Below, one piece after another: positions 12,501 to 23,507 of a stretch of DNA of 64,000 bases. Source of the stretch: Morchella semilibera (taxonomy: Eukaryota > Ascomycota > Pezizomycetes > Pezizales > Morchellaceae); NCBI GenBank assembly GCA_009192285.1, contig WBVU01000019.1:951379-1015378 (forward strand), given 5' to 3'. The number at the start of each line of letters is the position of its first letter. Positions within the stretch are counted from its first letter, which is position 1. The translations under genes were made by a program, and so were the position numbers. The notes beneath the pieces were generated by a model. That model saw only the letters and a list, made by a program, of their open reading frames with translations, ran no database searches and was not told where the DNA came from.

Positions 12501-14673
12501 GAAGGGGGCCGGGTATTTGGCGTACTGGGTGGGCCAAAAGGCTCTATTAATCCTATGTTGTATATTTTGGTTACCCTCCTCCCACATACTTGAGGCAGAG
12601 CTAGAACATGCTTGGTGGTGTTAGAGATACATCTCTAGAATAGACACCTCTATATGGGGGGGGGGTCCCACGGCTGTTTAGATTAGGGTACTGATATTCT
12701 GATCATGGGCCATCACTCGTACTACTAATATATTGAGGGTCTCTTTTTTTTTGTTTAATTCATTAAATATATTGAAGGTCTCGGAAGTGATTGACTGATA
12801 CTTCAACATGATTGCAAGGTCTCGGAGATGGATTTCTTTGATATTATTTATATATTTATTCGTCATGAATGTATGTAACCCGTAGGTTATGGCGCTTCTC
12901 CGAGATATCATTGATGTGGAACATCCTGTCTCGAATCTAAGAACGCATCCTTTAATTTGGCTCCGTATTATGCAGAACATACTATAGCTCAAGGATACTT
13001 AATTAAGGAGTCGATTTAGTTGATACCTCTCTTACTCTTCTTTTGTGTTCTCATCCTGTTCGCTGGACCGTGCGGCTATCGCACTGTCTTCCCGCGGATA
13101 TCCAGTAGATCTCAAGGCTGAGTTTAGTTTATGGGGATGAGAATCCTGGTGTCCGGGCCGGCTTACTCCGAATGGGTTTAGTACTCAATTGATCAACTTG
13201 ATATATATATATCTCAACGCCTTCATTACTGCAGACACCCACCTGCTTGTCGATCTGTTCAGGGTTGTTTCTTTGTTCAGTGCTTGATTCGACGCATTGT
13301 TTTAATGCCAGATTCCCTGGATATGCATAGCTGCCTTCGCCTAAGATTAGTGAGGGTATGTAGAAATACAAACATGTAGGTGAGGTGTGGGGAAGAAGCC
13401 TTAGTTAGAGGTTATTCGGCTCTAACTAGGGTACCGGTAGAGACGCGGTTGGGCCATATATTAGCAACATGAGAACATCACTTTGAAAGCGGACGAGATG
13501 CTTGCAGCAAGAATAGGTTTCCGCTAGGCTTAATTTGCAAGGGCCTCAATGGGCTGTGAATTGAGATGGCCGCTCGGGCTATTTTTGGGCGGGCCAGGCC
13601 GGGAATTTAGTTTTGTTGCAATTTGACACTTTTCTATACCTTTATCTTGTGGGTCGTTGTTGTGGATCATATGTTAGTCCCTGGTCTTTGCACCTATATA
13701 ATTATTGGACATCAAATATTGCTAGTCTAGTCAAATGCAAAGGACAACCACCATAATAGACTCATTGAATCTTTCCCGTGCCGGAGGTAAAAAGCCAGGA
13801 CATACTTCTCTCACCGCAAGCTGCTAAAGATTAAAGGTTGAGAGAAAGAAATCAACCGCGGTACCCTTACCCGTACGCGCGTTATCATTTTTATATTGTT
13901 TACGTGCCATATAGCTTTGAGCGTTATAGCATTTTAGGGGTCTAACCGCATCCTTGGAATATACTGGCTCTTTGTAAGGCTTCCGTTGTCTATACAAACC
14001 TATCTTAGCTGGAGGCGTGGAAGTATAAATATCAGGTTTGTGTCGTAGGGCAGAATACGTACTAGCTAGGTAGAATAGTAATTATCGGGTAGATAGTTCC
14101 TCTATTGAATAGTACTCTATGAAATAGTATGAAATAAAAAACCTAATAAATTAGTAAGTGTAGCGATTGCAAGATCAAAAACAACGAGTCCTATTGAGGA
14201 TGAGAACTTGATTTTCTCGCCTTGTGGGTTGACCTGTTGTATTGATAGTACTCGGTGGTACGTAGGTGAGTCCGGAGTAGCTATACATACGTTAGACAGC
14301 TAGAGCTTCGGGGCAACAGTTCTTATATGCTAGCAACACTGAGATAATTGTATACCAAAGGTGCCGGTACTGCCTTACAAGTTATAGGTTGCTTGGTCGC
14401 TCATGGTTGTATGTACTCGCGCGGTTCGGCGTAATGATTTCAATTCCAGTACTCATGTCTGCAGCCACTGTCTGCAGCCACTGTCTGGTTTCCGTCTTAC
14501 TGGCTATCATATATAGCTATATGCGGGTTGATTTTATCTCAGTGTTGTGCCAAGCAAGATGATATTTGTCTGTTGTCAATGAGTCGGGCCGTTTTTGAAT
14601 CGATCGACACAATCGATCATATATCACCGGAACCTAATCTTCACCTTCATCTTCTTCCCAGTAGCATACTCAG
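9571..14673. other. Long intergenic region, no gene seen
   Basis: About 5.1 kb without a supported gene on either strand. Short open frames here lack family motifs and look random. G-rich stretches lie at 11290-11540, and a GGGTTAGGGTTTT telomere-like motif near 11883-11895. Confidence 0.45.
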
Positions 14674-15837
14674 ATGGCCTCAAATCCCCTAACAGTGTTC
14701 GGCTCCTCGCCGGATCACTCCAGTCTCCTCGACCTCCCCAACGAACTGCTCATTGAGATTGCCCAATCAATGAAACCAAGTGGTCTCTGCCGCCTTATGC
14801 AAGCTTGCCGTCGTCTAAACAATGTCCTAGCCCCGTGTCTCCGCTCTTGTTTCATCCAGAATAAGGATAAGATTCTACATGATGCTTGTACCAAAAACAA
14901 TATTACCATCATACGACAAGCCATTGCAGTCGGCGCAAAACCAGCGGCCAAGTTTCTCTTGCATGCTTGTGCCAGAAACAATATTGAGCTTGTTACCATA
15001 CTCCTTGATGATGGTAAACTCGATGTCAACCGCTCCGGCTATCAGGATGCTTTTCGAGTGTACCACTCCAACCTAATATCTCCGCTCCAGGTGGCCATCC
15101 ACTTCTGTCATCCCGCCATCGTGGGAGCTTTATTTTCCCGCGGCGCCAAGGTCAATAATCATCCTAACAATTACGATTATCTAATGCGTGCAGTCAACAG
15201 CGGCGATATAACGATTCTACGATCAGTACTGGAACACGTTGAGACCATACCGGTACACACAGGACGGGGATGGTCAGGACACGCAGATCCTGTCCGGCAC
15301 GCAATGCTTAACCGGCGAGAAATGTTGCTACCCTTTGTCGAGCGTGGATGTCATCTAGAGCATGACCGCTTCTCGCCGCGGACGGCGCTCTCGTTTGCTG
15401 TGTATTTCAACTGTGTCGACACAGTAAAATTGCTACTGGAGAATGGGTGTAATCCCAATTATAAGTTCCCATGGAGTTCTAGCCCGCTTGTCGAGTGTTG
15501 TTCCCGGCGCGGTAATGTCGAGATCATGAGGGCTTTACTCGAGGCAGGAGCGGATCCTGATGGAGATGTGAATTTTTGCCGTCAAGGTCCTCTTCAGGTA
15601 GCGATGTCTAGAGGACATGTGGAGGCGGTCCGCCTACTAGTTAAGTGGACCAAGAGTACCATACATCCGATTCACTGGTTCCCAGAACGGGTTAGACATC
15701 CGTCATGGTTAAATGGAAGGCAAGAGTGCAAGAGGATCCTGGATGAAGCCTGCTTTGATACGGACTCAAACACAACCCGGGAGCGCATAGGAAGGGGGGT
15801 GCAGGAGGTTGAGGTACGTAGTGGAGGGTTGGGGTAG
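14674..15837 (+). CDS. F-box-like / ankyrin-repeat protein
   Basis: An uninterrupted 387-residue frame from ATG 14674 to TAG 15837, no intron needed. Residues about 18-60 (LLDLPNELLIEIAQSM, then CRLMQACRRLNNVL) match the fungal F-box-like N-terminus. The rest is ankyrin-type repeats, visible as recurring A-x-x-x-G-x-x-x-x-V-x-x-L-L-x-x-G units, for example VKLLLENGCNPNYK and MRALLEAGADPDGD. F-box proteins normally recruit substrates to SCF ubiquitin ligases and ankyrin repeats bind proteins; both roles here are inferred from architecture. It stands alone, with more than 800 bp of non-coding DNA on each side. Ankyrin genes of this shape are highly expanded and variable in filamentous fungi. 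Confidence 0.88.
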   Translation: MASNPLTVFGSSPDHSSLLDLPNELLIEIAQSMKPSGLCRLMQACRRLNNVLAPCLRSCFIQNKDKILHDACTKNNITIIRQAIAVGAKPAAKFLLHACARNNIELVTILLDDGKLDVNRSGYQDAFRVYHSNLISPLQVAIHFCHPAIVGALFSRGAKVNNHPNNYDYLMRAVNSGDITILRSVLEHVETIPVHTGRGWSGHADPVRHAMLNRREMLLPFVERGCHLEHDRFSPRTALSFAVYFNCVDTVKLLLENGCNPNYKFPWSSSPLVECCSRRGNVEIMRALLEAGADPDGDVNFCRQGPLQVAMSRGHVEAVRLLVKWTKSTIHPIHWFPERVRHPSWLNGRQECKRILDEACFDTDSNTTRERIGRGVQEVEVRSGGLG

Positions 15838-16683
15838 ATGGATGGATGGTGCATCATTTTATTGATAGGGGATAGCAGTCATCGATGTGATAGTTGGAAT
15901 TTATATCATATTTACACTCACTAAAATTAGAGTGCTTATTGAGGCGGCGGACCCCCGACCTATGTACTACATACTTTGACAAAGATCAAATACCCATGAG
16001 TACCTCTTGTGAATAATTCCATATAAGCCACCCACGCGGAGGCCCACACGCTATATAAATACGTTCTTCATATCATCACGTCCTAACCAAATTGCAAAGC
16101 TTGATCGTCTTTACCATTCTTGCTACTTACAAGCCCAAAAAAACCGCGCCTTATCTCCTATGAAATTCTCTGTATTGATAGATGTTTTGTTGCCCATTAT
16201 TTCGTAATGGTAGGTACGTACCCCATTCGTTTCGGTAGAAGGCTGGCAACATAAGACAAACCAAATATGAGAATTTCGACGTGACCGCCGGCCGAAAACC
16301 CAAATTCCTGCGGTATATTGAGCTCACGGAGCAGTACAAGCCCTAGGTTTTCAGGTGAGGGCCGCTGAGATCTGTCAAGATATAGCACCCAGTAACCCAG
16401 ATCCAGTCACTCTTAATTTCGTTCTTTTGAAGCTTGGGAAGGGCACAGTGACTTTTGTTAATATCTGGGAATACAGTAGTGATGGTTGTTACGTACTGTA
16501 TAAGAGTTGAGCTAAAAGTGCCTAGAACTTTGTTCGGGTTTGAATGATTAAGTATAATTTTGTGCAGCCTATATAGCTTTTATAAGAAATTCTCATAAGT
16601 TGCAAATAACTACTCCTCGAACAAGGCCAAAGTAAAGAGATTTAAAAACTAATATAAAAGCTGGCCTATATTCCGGCCCGAAT
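15838..16683. other. Intergenic between convergent genes
   Basis: The space between the 3' ends of the ankyrin gene (plus) and the TPR-CHAT gene (minus). It presumably holds both 3' UTRs. No gene or clear repeat is seen. Confidence 0.5.
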
Positions 16684-19600
16684 TCATGCACCAGTATGAA
16701 TAAATGGTGTCCACAGCAGAGGTTCCCTCCATGAGCTGTCCCTTAACTTCTTGACCGCGTAGTGGAACGCAGCGCCGACCCTTCGATGCCCACAATCGCT
16801 CTCTGAAAGGTCACTCTCGAACAGGTTACGATAAAACTCGGTAGTAACGTTTAGACAAGCATCATCGTCCGAAGGCCACATATTTGCAAGTACATGACTA
16901 AATCCGGCAAGCTGAAAGGCACTAGCTATGTGAACTGACTCGTCTGCAAGCTCCCTCGACGCGATTCTGGCCGTAGAACAGGCTGACAAATATGCAATCT
17001 GTGCCTGTTCCATGTTGATATCTGATATCGCCCCCGCTGTTAATTTATCAATACCATAGGTGTCCCCACGAGCTGGTAGCGAAAGGCTGTTGAAAGGGTT
17101 ATTCTGATCAGAATATATTGGACACGCGTAAGGTATAGCACCTAATGAGACAAGTCTTTCATGCGTTTCATCCGCGCTTAGACCCTGAAGGTTCTCGGAC
17201 TTAAACCCTGGCGGTAACATATATGCGGTCTCCGGTTTGTCCAATACAAAATCTGATATCGCCTCAGCGCTTAATCTATCAACACCGGAGGTGCAATTCT
17301 CAAGGTCCCGGAGCAACAAATGACTGTTGAAAGGATCATTGGTATTGGAGAATCCATGACACGCAAAGTGAATTGCATTGAATGAGGGGAGTTTTTCGAG
17401 TACCTCATTGGTACTGGGGCTGTTGAGTACCTCCGTCTTAACCCATTCTGGTGACAGATTCACGATTGATTTGACCTCACCATCAACACTGTTCAGTCGC
17501 GATTGACCGCGGACCTTAGGCGTAGAAACAATGAGCAGACTCGAGTCACCTTGTGGGAATGTCAAAGGTCTTTCCCGAGCATAGGAGAGAGCTTTAAGTG
17601 TTGGGATGTAGGAGCTAATTGCGTGGGCTAAAGTATTTCTGGTTGATCCAGGGGAGTGGTCCCCAGCGGCGTGAAACGGAGCTAATCCCATGATATCCGC
17701 ACCAATCCACCATATCCGAGGAAGTTTTGAATGGCCTGAAGAAACGATACCTTGTATCTTCAACTCTTCAATCACAGGCTCGACTGCTGCATCCCATAGC
17801 CAAAGCAGGAACTTTTCCAGCTTCGCGGATCTTGATCGGTACGAAGTTCTTCCTCCGGGAATTATCTTGGTGTTGAGCTCCTTAATTCGACGGCACGCAA
17901 CGGCGTGAGTGAGATCAGGGAGTGGTATAGACTTGATACATGATCTTGTGATGATTATCGCATCACTTCGAGTGACCGTACATACCTCCATTACCACTGG
18001 ACCGTCTTTGGCAACTTCAACAAGCTCTTCATACGAAGGCGGCAGCTGGAATCGTTCGAATCCCGGATAAGCTCTAATTTCTTGCACTGTCTTTGCAAGC
18101 TCATCGACGTTGCTCATCCTCTGTCGCTTGAGATTTTCTTGCATAACTCTCGGCTTTAAAGTACTGGTATCAATCGGAAACCTAGATAATAGCTCTTCGC
18201 GAGGTTCAATCGGGGAGTCGACATGGCTACGTAGGGTATTAAATCTGTCAAAAAGCTCAGGATTTATTGTTCGCAGCTCCTGGAGATTCTCTGTCGTACT
18301 TCTACAGTCAATTGTGAATCCTAGGATAATTCCTCGACTCTGTTCAAGGACAGCCGCACACTGGTATGCTGTTTTTCCTGCGTTGATGCCTGCAGAAACC
18401 GCCATCGATCCGAGGGTTTGGCCATCGATCTGTTCGCGGTGCCGGTGATTGCGTTGACAATATTGAGGTACTTTTGTGGGGAGAACTGCAATTCCTTCCG
18501 CACATACTTTGAATACTTTGTCCCACCTCTTTTGTCTTCCAAAATGCTCAGGGCAAGTAAAAAGAACACTGGCCGCAAGAAACGAACACATTATCCGACT
18601 TGCCGGCCTCGCGAGCTTGGACCTCAAAACCATTTTGCAAAGTTTGTAGGTCTCCTTTGCATTTAGAACATCCAGTGGTTGACTCCGGTGCCAGACAATA
18701 TGATATGTGCACCAGTCAGTGGCGATTTCCGCAGAGCTCTCCAAACGCTCAAAATCATCCTCCGGTGGGATCAGTACAAATCTCTCTTCTTGTATATGAA
18801 TCCTCTCTAGTAAGGTATCCGCCGTTTGCTCACAAAAATAGCCATGATCCCCAAGCAAACTATTGTAACTAGATAGCAAATCAAACCTCTCCGGCGCTCC
18901 GTACGGAACCTTTCTCAGCAACTCGCGAGTAATTTTAAGTGCAGAGTCTATATTTTCTCGTTTATTTTCTGCCTGACGGAGACTACGTGTGGGTTTGGTG
19001 ATTCGATAGAGCATACTGGATTTAATAGCCAAGGTGTATTCGAGTTGGTTGTAACTTTCCAAATCGTGATCATCAGGCATAGCACGTAACGCTCTCCTCG
19101 ATAAATCGATGGATCTCTCCAGGTCAGGTACTTCACCCAGCCGCAGATATCGCATGTAAACTACGCCCGACAACTCGGCCAACATCGCTGATCGCGCCTT
19201 GCCATCTGATATCCCCAACTTCACTGCCTCTTCAAATTGCAGTATACACTTCTCGAGGTCTGCGGCATCACCCAAGACCCTAAACCTTTTAAGGAAGGCT
19301 AGACCTAGACCCGATAGTCTAACTGACTGGTCTCCCCTTCCCTCTTTAACCACCTCATAAAACAAATCGACTGCGGTATTTATGTCCGAAAGAACTTTAG
19401 AAAGCTCGAATCGCCTTATCAAGGCGAACCCCATTTCGGAAAGGTATTTCCCCCTCTTGTAATCATCTGGCGGCAGATACTTAATAACCTCCTGAAGCAG
19501 ACCAATACCTTGGTCGATGTCTTCCACCCTCGGATCACTCGTTTTGCACGTCCCGTCTAACATCGAGGTTGCCCCCAAAGCCAACGCTGACAGTCCGGTT

Positions 19601-20214
19601 GTTGGTGATAGTGATTTCAGTTCATTGCATAGCTTCCTCATTTGAGTGACATCTTGCCAACCCAGCTGACCAAGTGTATCCTGTCTACCAGAGATACTGC
19701 GCATCATGAGTGCGACGAGAATCCCACGAAATGGGTGGCTCGATGGCACCAAATCGAGCGCAACCTTTAGAGCGTCAATTGACCGTTCAACATCGGTTTC
19801 GTCATGACTCCATTTGAATCTCTCAATCAGATATGCCCCAAGCCTAACTAGGTTGGACGTTAGCAGTGGAACTTGTTGATCCTCTTGCTCAATAATTTCT
19901 ATGGCCTTTTGAAGGTCTTCCGGCTGCGTCTTGTCCATGTGCCTACGGTAAAGCACATCGGCTGTCCACTGCGCTCTCCAGATCCACCGAATATCCTTTC
20001 TTCTTCCGGATCCATGTAGGACTTGCTCTTTGAATTGCTCAAAGCTAGGCGGCGGGGGGAAAGGGTGAGTGTATTGTTTCGCGTGGTCCTGCATCGCCTT
20101 GTGCGTGAGATAGAATCGTGCTTCGTTGCGTTCTATAAGAGACGAATATAGGGTATCGATCAAGTTGTCGATACCTTTCATATACACGAAGACCGTAGGA
20201 TATTCGCTCTCCAT
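16684..20214 (-). CDS. TPR-CHAT caspase-like peptidase with internally duplicated CHAT segment
   Basis: One intact frame of 1176 residues, the best preserved large gene in the window. Residues about 90-460 and beyond form TPR-like helical pairs, seen as repeated R-F/Y-x-x-L-G-x-x-x-D-L-E-x-x-I-x-x-x-x-x-A units. The C-terminal part, from about residue 730, is a CHAT domain of the separase/caspase clan. Its catalytic His is H953 in HFACHGF and its Cys is C1079 in YLSACST; it ends with PFIHTGA, the same ending as the pseudogene at 1475-6719. Oddly, the His-Cys spacing is about 126 residues, against about 50 in that paralogue. Roughly 79 residues between them look like a duplicated strip (FACHG-x5-DPFNS against YACPI-x5-NPFNS) in which the second copy has lost the His-Gly. 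Homologous TPR-CHAT proteins act as proteases in bacterial defence; the substrate here is unknown. The start at 20214 is the first in-frame ATG. Confidence 0.9.
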   Translation of the reverse strand: MESEYPTVFVYMKGIDNLIDTLYSSLIERNEARFYLTHKAMQDHAKQYTHPFPPPPSFEQFKEQVLHGSGRRKDIRWIWRAQWTADVLYRRHMDKTQPEDLQKAIEIIEQEDQQVPLLTSNLVRLGAYLIERFKWSHDETDVERSIDALKVALDLVPSSHPFRGILVALMMRSISGRQDTLGQLGWQDVTQMRKLCNELKSLSPTTGLSALALGATSMLDGTCKTSDPRVEDIDQGIGLLQEVIKYLPPDDYKRGKYLSEMGFALIRRFELSKVLSDINTAVDLFYEVVKEGRGDQSVRLSGLGLAFLKRFRVLGDAADLEKCILQFEEAVKLGISDGKARSAMLAELSGVVYMRYLRLGEVPDLERSIDLSRRALRAMPDDHDLESYNQLEYTLAIKSSMLYRITKPTRSLRQAENKRENIDSALKITRELLRKVPYGAPERFDLLSSYNSLLGDHGYFCEQTADTLLERIHIQEERFVLIPPEDDFERLESSAEIATDWCTYHIVWHRSQPLDVLNAKETYKLCKMVLRSKLARPASRIMCSFLAASVLFTCPEHFGRQKRWDKVFKVCAEGIAVLPTKVPQYCQRNHRHREQIDGQTLGSMAVSAGINAGKTAYQCAAVLEQSRGIILGFTIDCRSTTENLQELRTINPELFDRFNTLRSHVDSPIEPREELLSRFPIDTSTLKPRVMQENLKRQRMSNVDELAKTVQEIRAYPGFERFQLPPSYEELVEVAKDGPVVMEVCTVTRSDAIIITRSCIKSIPLPDLTHAVACRRIKELNTKIIPGGRTSYRSRSAKLEKFLLWLWDAAVEPVIEELKIQGIVSSGHSKLPRIWWIGADIMGLAPFHAAGDHSPGSTRNTLAHAISSYIPTLKALSYARERPLTFPQGDSSLLIVSTPKVRGQSRLNSVDGEVKSIVNLSPEWVKTEVLNSPSTNEVLEKLPSFNAIHFACHGFSNTNDPFNSHLLLRDLENCTSGVDRLSAEAISDFVLDKPETAYMLPPGFKSENLQGLSADETHERLVSLGAIPYACPIYSDQNNPFNSLSLPARGDTYGIDKLTAGAISDINMEQAQIAYLSACSTARIASRELADESVHIASAFQLAGFSHVLANMWPSDDDACLNVTTEFYRNLFESDLSESDCGHRRVGAAFHYAVKKLRDSSWREPLLWTPFIHTGA

Positions 20215-22616
20215 CTTCCTGAAGCATATTAGTCCCAGTTAAAGAAATATACTCTAGGGGAATACCTTCGAATCTGTTCCGTTTAGGTATGTGGTTAATT
20301 TTAAAGCGAACGCCTTTTTGCGTCCAGACTCCGCGGTACGTTGATGTGATGATTTGTGTAAACAGTCGTTGCCGGCTCAAGGGAATGCAGTGTCTTCTAT
20401 TAGTGGGTATATTTGTATACTCAACTCGGGCAGCAACCACCTTATAAAGATGTGGTAGGAAGGCCGGCGCTGCGGGTTCAGGGTCAGGGTTATTGACACT
20501 AAGAGTGGCACTCCGGAAAAGAAGTCCCTCAACGCACCCTGGGCAGTCCTACCAACGGTCTCTATTCCCTATTTCCCACAAGTATAGGGTATAAGGACTC
20601 TATGTTGTATCTAGAATCAACCAGCAAGTTGTACGCGAACACCACAAAGATCCCCTTTTCCTGTTCCAAAGTGCGCGTACTTGGTGCATGGGAAGACCTT
20701 GAGCGGCCGAGAAATACATGACACTTGCCAACCTATAGGTGAGTAACCTTATCCCCCTCATGTCACTAGTATCCCTCAATCCAGGAAGTATCGATCACAG
20801 CAGTCTCCTAGCTTTTTGCAAACTATTTTGTTCCGACAACCAGTTTCAAACCTTTGCGAATAATACAAACTCTTATGAAGAAAGTAAGGGGGCAAAGAGA
20901 GTGAAGGGGGAGGGCTGTTTCCATGGTATCTAGAAGGCCAAGGACTTGGTTACCAATTCTCATGGGCTTGGCCAAAACTGGTGCAAAACCTCACGGTATT
21001 GGCGAACAAGTGGTGAACTATCATTTGTTCCTATGAAGCATATGGGTAAGATTTGAGCAATTGAAGCGGCCCCTCCACCTATCAGAACCCAACGGAACGG
21101 CTCTACGCAATGCTTTAACACGATATCTTATCCCACACACCTTAAAACCCATAGGTAGCTTTAACGGGCTATGTGATAAGGCGGGCCAATCACAAGTCAT
21201 CTTTTGTAGGTAGGTGATGTGTTACCCATTAACAGTAGATCATCAGGCCTCCACACATTAAAAAACGTGCACAATATCACTCTCAGAATTATCAAATGCG
21301 CGTTGAGCCTCTAGCTGCTGTGCACTGGCCTCAGCCTTGTAAGAGTAAACCCATGTGTGTGAGAGCGAGGATTGCAATTAGACAGTTTCGGCTTTACAAC
21401 CTTTGCCCAACTTTTGGAAACTTAACGGAAAATGAAAATTCTGGACAGCAACTGCCAAATGAGCTGAAATAAGAACCTAACCACCCTCATCACCAGACAG
21501 GCGAGGGGAGGCGACAGAATTCCGCTTCTCGTGCAGCCAGCGGCGAAAGCTAGTCTTCAGTACTCCAAATCCTCTCGCCACACACTCTTTAGACTTCTCC
21601 CCAGTTGATAATGGGATATTTGATTTGACCCGATCTCCAGGAAGAACTTTGGTCCAAATAAAGGACTAAACTGCCAGTTATTTTGGCAACCTAACTCCTC
21701 AGTGGTACAAAACGCAGGAAATGCTTTATAATGCACTTTTTAATGCATACAATGCCGGACTATACTTTATCGCAGAGTGCAAAGCGAAGTACGACACATT
21801 TCTTCATAATAGTACAAGGCCTTGAATCTTATATGTAGTACTACATACCTATCGGACCCTTTCTTTAGTATCAAGAGTTCACTTTTCCTATCACGCATCT
21901 TTTGTTAGTACTAGGCATTCACTCTTCCCGTTACTCCCATCACAACTAGGCGGGCATTCCCGCCAAATCCTGCATAAGGCTCCAAATTTGTGTATGTACT
22001 AGTACTTTCCTGACGTTTGGAAAATGGACCACTATTGCATACCATACTAAATTTTGGACTTGGCGCGTATTTGTATGGCATGCAATAGCGGTCATTTTTC
22101 CAAACGTACGAGTAGACCCAGCTGTTAAAAACGCTATGAAATTACCACGCGCTGGGAAAACGTTCGCCTTTTGCAGTATCGGACTTTCTTTCCTTATGTG
22201 CGTGGTACCGCAAGAACTGGGCAATAACGAACGGGGCCGGGCACTCTCACCGGTGAGAACTATTCTTAAAATTTCAGAGGTCATGGTTGAGGCTCAACGC
22301 CCATATTTTGACAAGTCAGAAAGCGAGAAGCAACCTGCTGTCTCAGCCCACTCGCTAAAAAAAAGAAAAAAGCCCGCTGGCCTCTTGGGCGGTAGGGCCC
22401 GTCCTGTCACTTGTGATAAAATAAGACATTACCGATGCAGTCTGGACCGGAATGATCTATCAATGAATGCCTATGATCACCCCTCACTGCACCCTTCAAG
22501 TAAAGTATTCTTCTTCAAATCTTGACAGGCCTTGCGACTGCCATTATTTCTTCACTAGTTTTCTCTGTCATCGCACTTGTTGTAGCATCCTGCCCTCCTC
22601 CTCCTCCTACTACCCA
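20215..22616. other. Divergent intergenic region
   Basis: Lies between the divergently oriented TPR-CHAT gene and the acidic-tailed protein. It likely contains both promoters, but I identify no TATA or operator with confidence. A foldback element lies at 22013-22107. Confidence 0.45.
22013..22107. mobile_element. Foldback/MITE-like element, family A copy 1
   Basis: About 35-bp imperfect inverted arms. The left arm begins ACGTTTGGAAAATGG and includes TATTGCATACCATAC; the right arm is its reverse complement with a few mismatches and ends CCAAACGT. Total about 95 bp, no coding capacity. A related hairpin lies at 39177-39275. Confidence 0.65.
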
Positions 22617-23507
22617 ATGTCAGCACCCCCACCGCCTCTCTCTAAAATTGCTGCACCCGATACCATTCCGATCGGTGCGCTTTTTGTTAACCCTCAGAAC
22701 CTCTACGAGGATCTCCACGACTCCTTCCCCACCCGTACGGACCTTCCAACACCCATCGAAATCAAGCCTTTTGGCATCTACAAGGCCAGCTCCACGACGA
22801 ATAACACCTCGAAGCTACGTTCTACTCTAGTTGACTTACTAGCTCTCACCCGTCACTCTACCGACACCTCTGCCAGCAAGCTCTTTGCCCCAGAGGGCGA
22901 GCGTCACACTATATTGAGCCATTCTACATGGTTCGAGGCCCAGTGCAGGAGCGAAGAAACAAGAAAATGGATTCTCAAAAAGTGGCAACAGAGATACGAC
23001 ATCTACCTGATTGTTGGCCTCTTACTCTTGAACAATGCCAAATTGGTGGTTGAGAGTGGCGTAAGCATGGATAGAGTGCGGCAGGCGAAAATGTCGTTAC
23101 CGGCTGGGTTTGCGATGGCCTGGGCAGGAGCTGGCCCAATTGGTGGTGCATCATTAGTAAAACGTACTAGCACAAGGATCGATTCTGAGTTTGAGGCGCC
23201 AGGGAAATCAGTTTTTGGAGTATGGTATCGAAAGATTCGGGTTAGATGGCTACGGAGTAAAGACCTTGCAATTGATAGTAGCCGGCTGGCAGCCAGTACC
23301 ACGTGGAAACCATTATGGGAATGGAGGGGCAAAGAGATGCAGAATGAATATGACGGAGAGGATGATGATTATGGTGATGATGATGACGAGGAGGAGGATG
23401 ATGATGCTGATACTGATGATGATGGTGACGAACCTGACGGGTTTGGTGAAGATAAAGACCTCGTCCATGTGGAGCTTGAGCAAGACAGTGGATGGGAGGA
23501 TGAATAA
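22617..23507 (+). CDS. Hypothetical protein with acidic C-terminal tail
   Basis: A 296-residue frame from ATG 22617 (MSAPPPPLSK) to the stop at 23507. I chose this ATG over upstream in-frame near-cognate codons because it is the first true ATG and follows a pyrimidine-rich leader. The body has a hydrophobic strip (YDIYLIVGLLLLNNAKLVV, about residues 121-139) after a Lys/Trp/Arg-rich helix (TRKWILKKWQQR), then a Gly/Ala-rich loop, then a long Asp/Glu tail at about residues 240-275. I do not recognise a family with confidence. The helix plus V-G-L-x-x-L-x-x-A-K pattern recalls a class of ascomycete proteins of unknown function. The tail could be a nuclear or histone-binding acidic patch, which is inference. 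No intron is needed and no lesion is seen. Confidence 0.7.
   Translation: MSAPPPPLSKIAAPDTIPIGALFVNPQNLYEDLHDSFPTRTDLPTPIEIKPFGIYKASSTTNNTSKLRSTLVDLLALTRHSTDTSASKLFAPEGERHTILSHSTWFEAQCRSEETRKWILKKWQQRYDIYLIVGLLLLNNAKLVVESGVSMDRVRQAKMSLPAGFAMAWAGAGPIGGASLVKRTSTRIDSEFEAPGKSVFGVWYRKIRVRWLRSKDLAIDSSRLAASTTWKPLWEWRGKEMQNEYDGEDDDYGDDDDEEEDDDADTDDDGDEPDGFGEDKDLVHVELEQDSGWEDE

Noticed and set aside
20045-20440. A 5' extension or extra exon upstream of the intact TPR-CHAT gene
   Set aside because: The open frame there is in another phase, and the only plausible intron (about 47 nt) does not join in frame.
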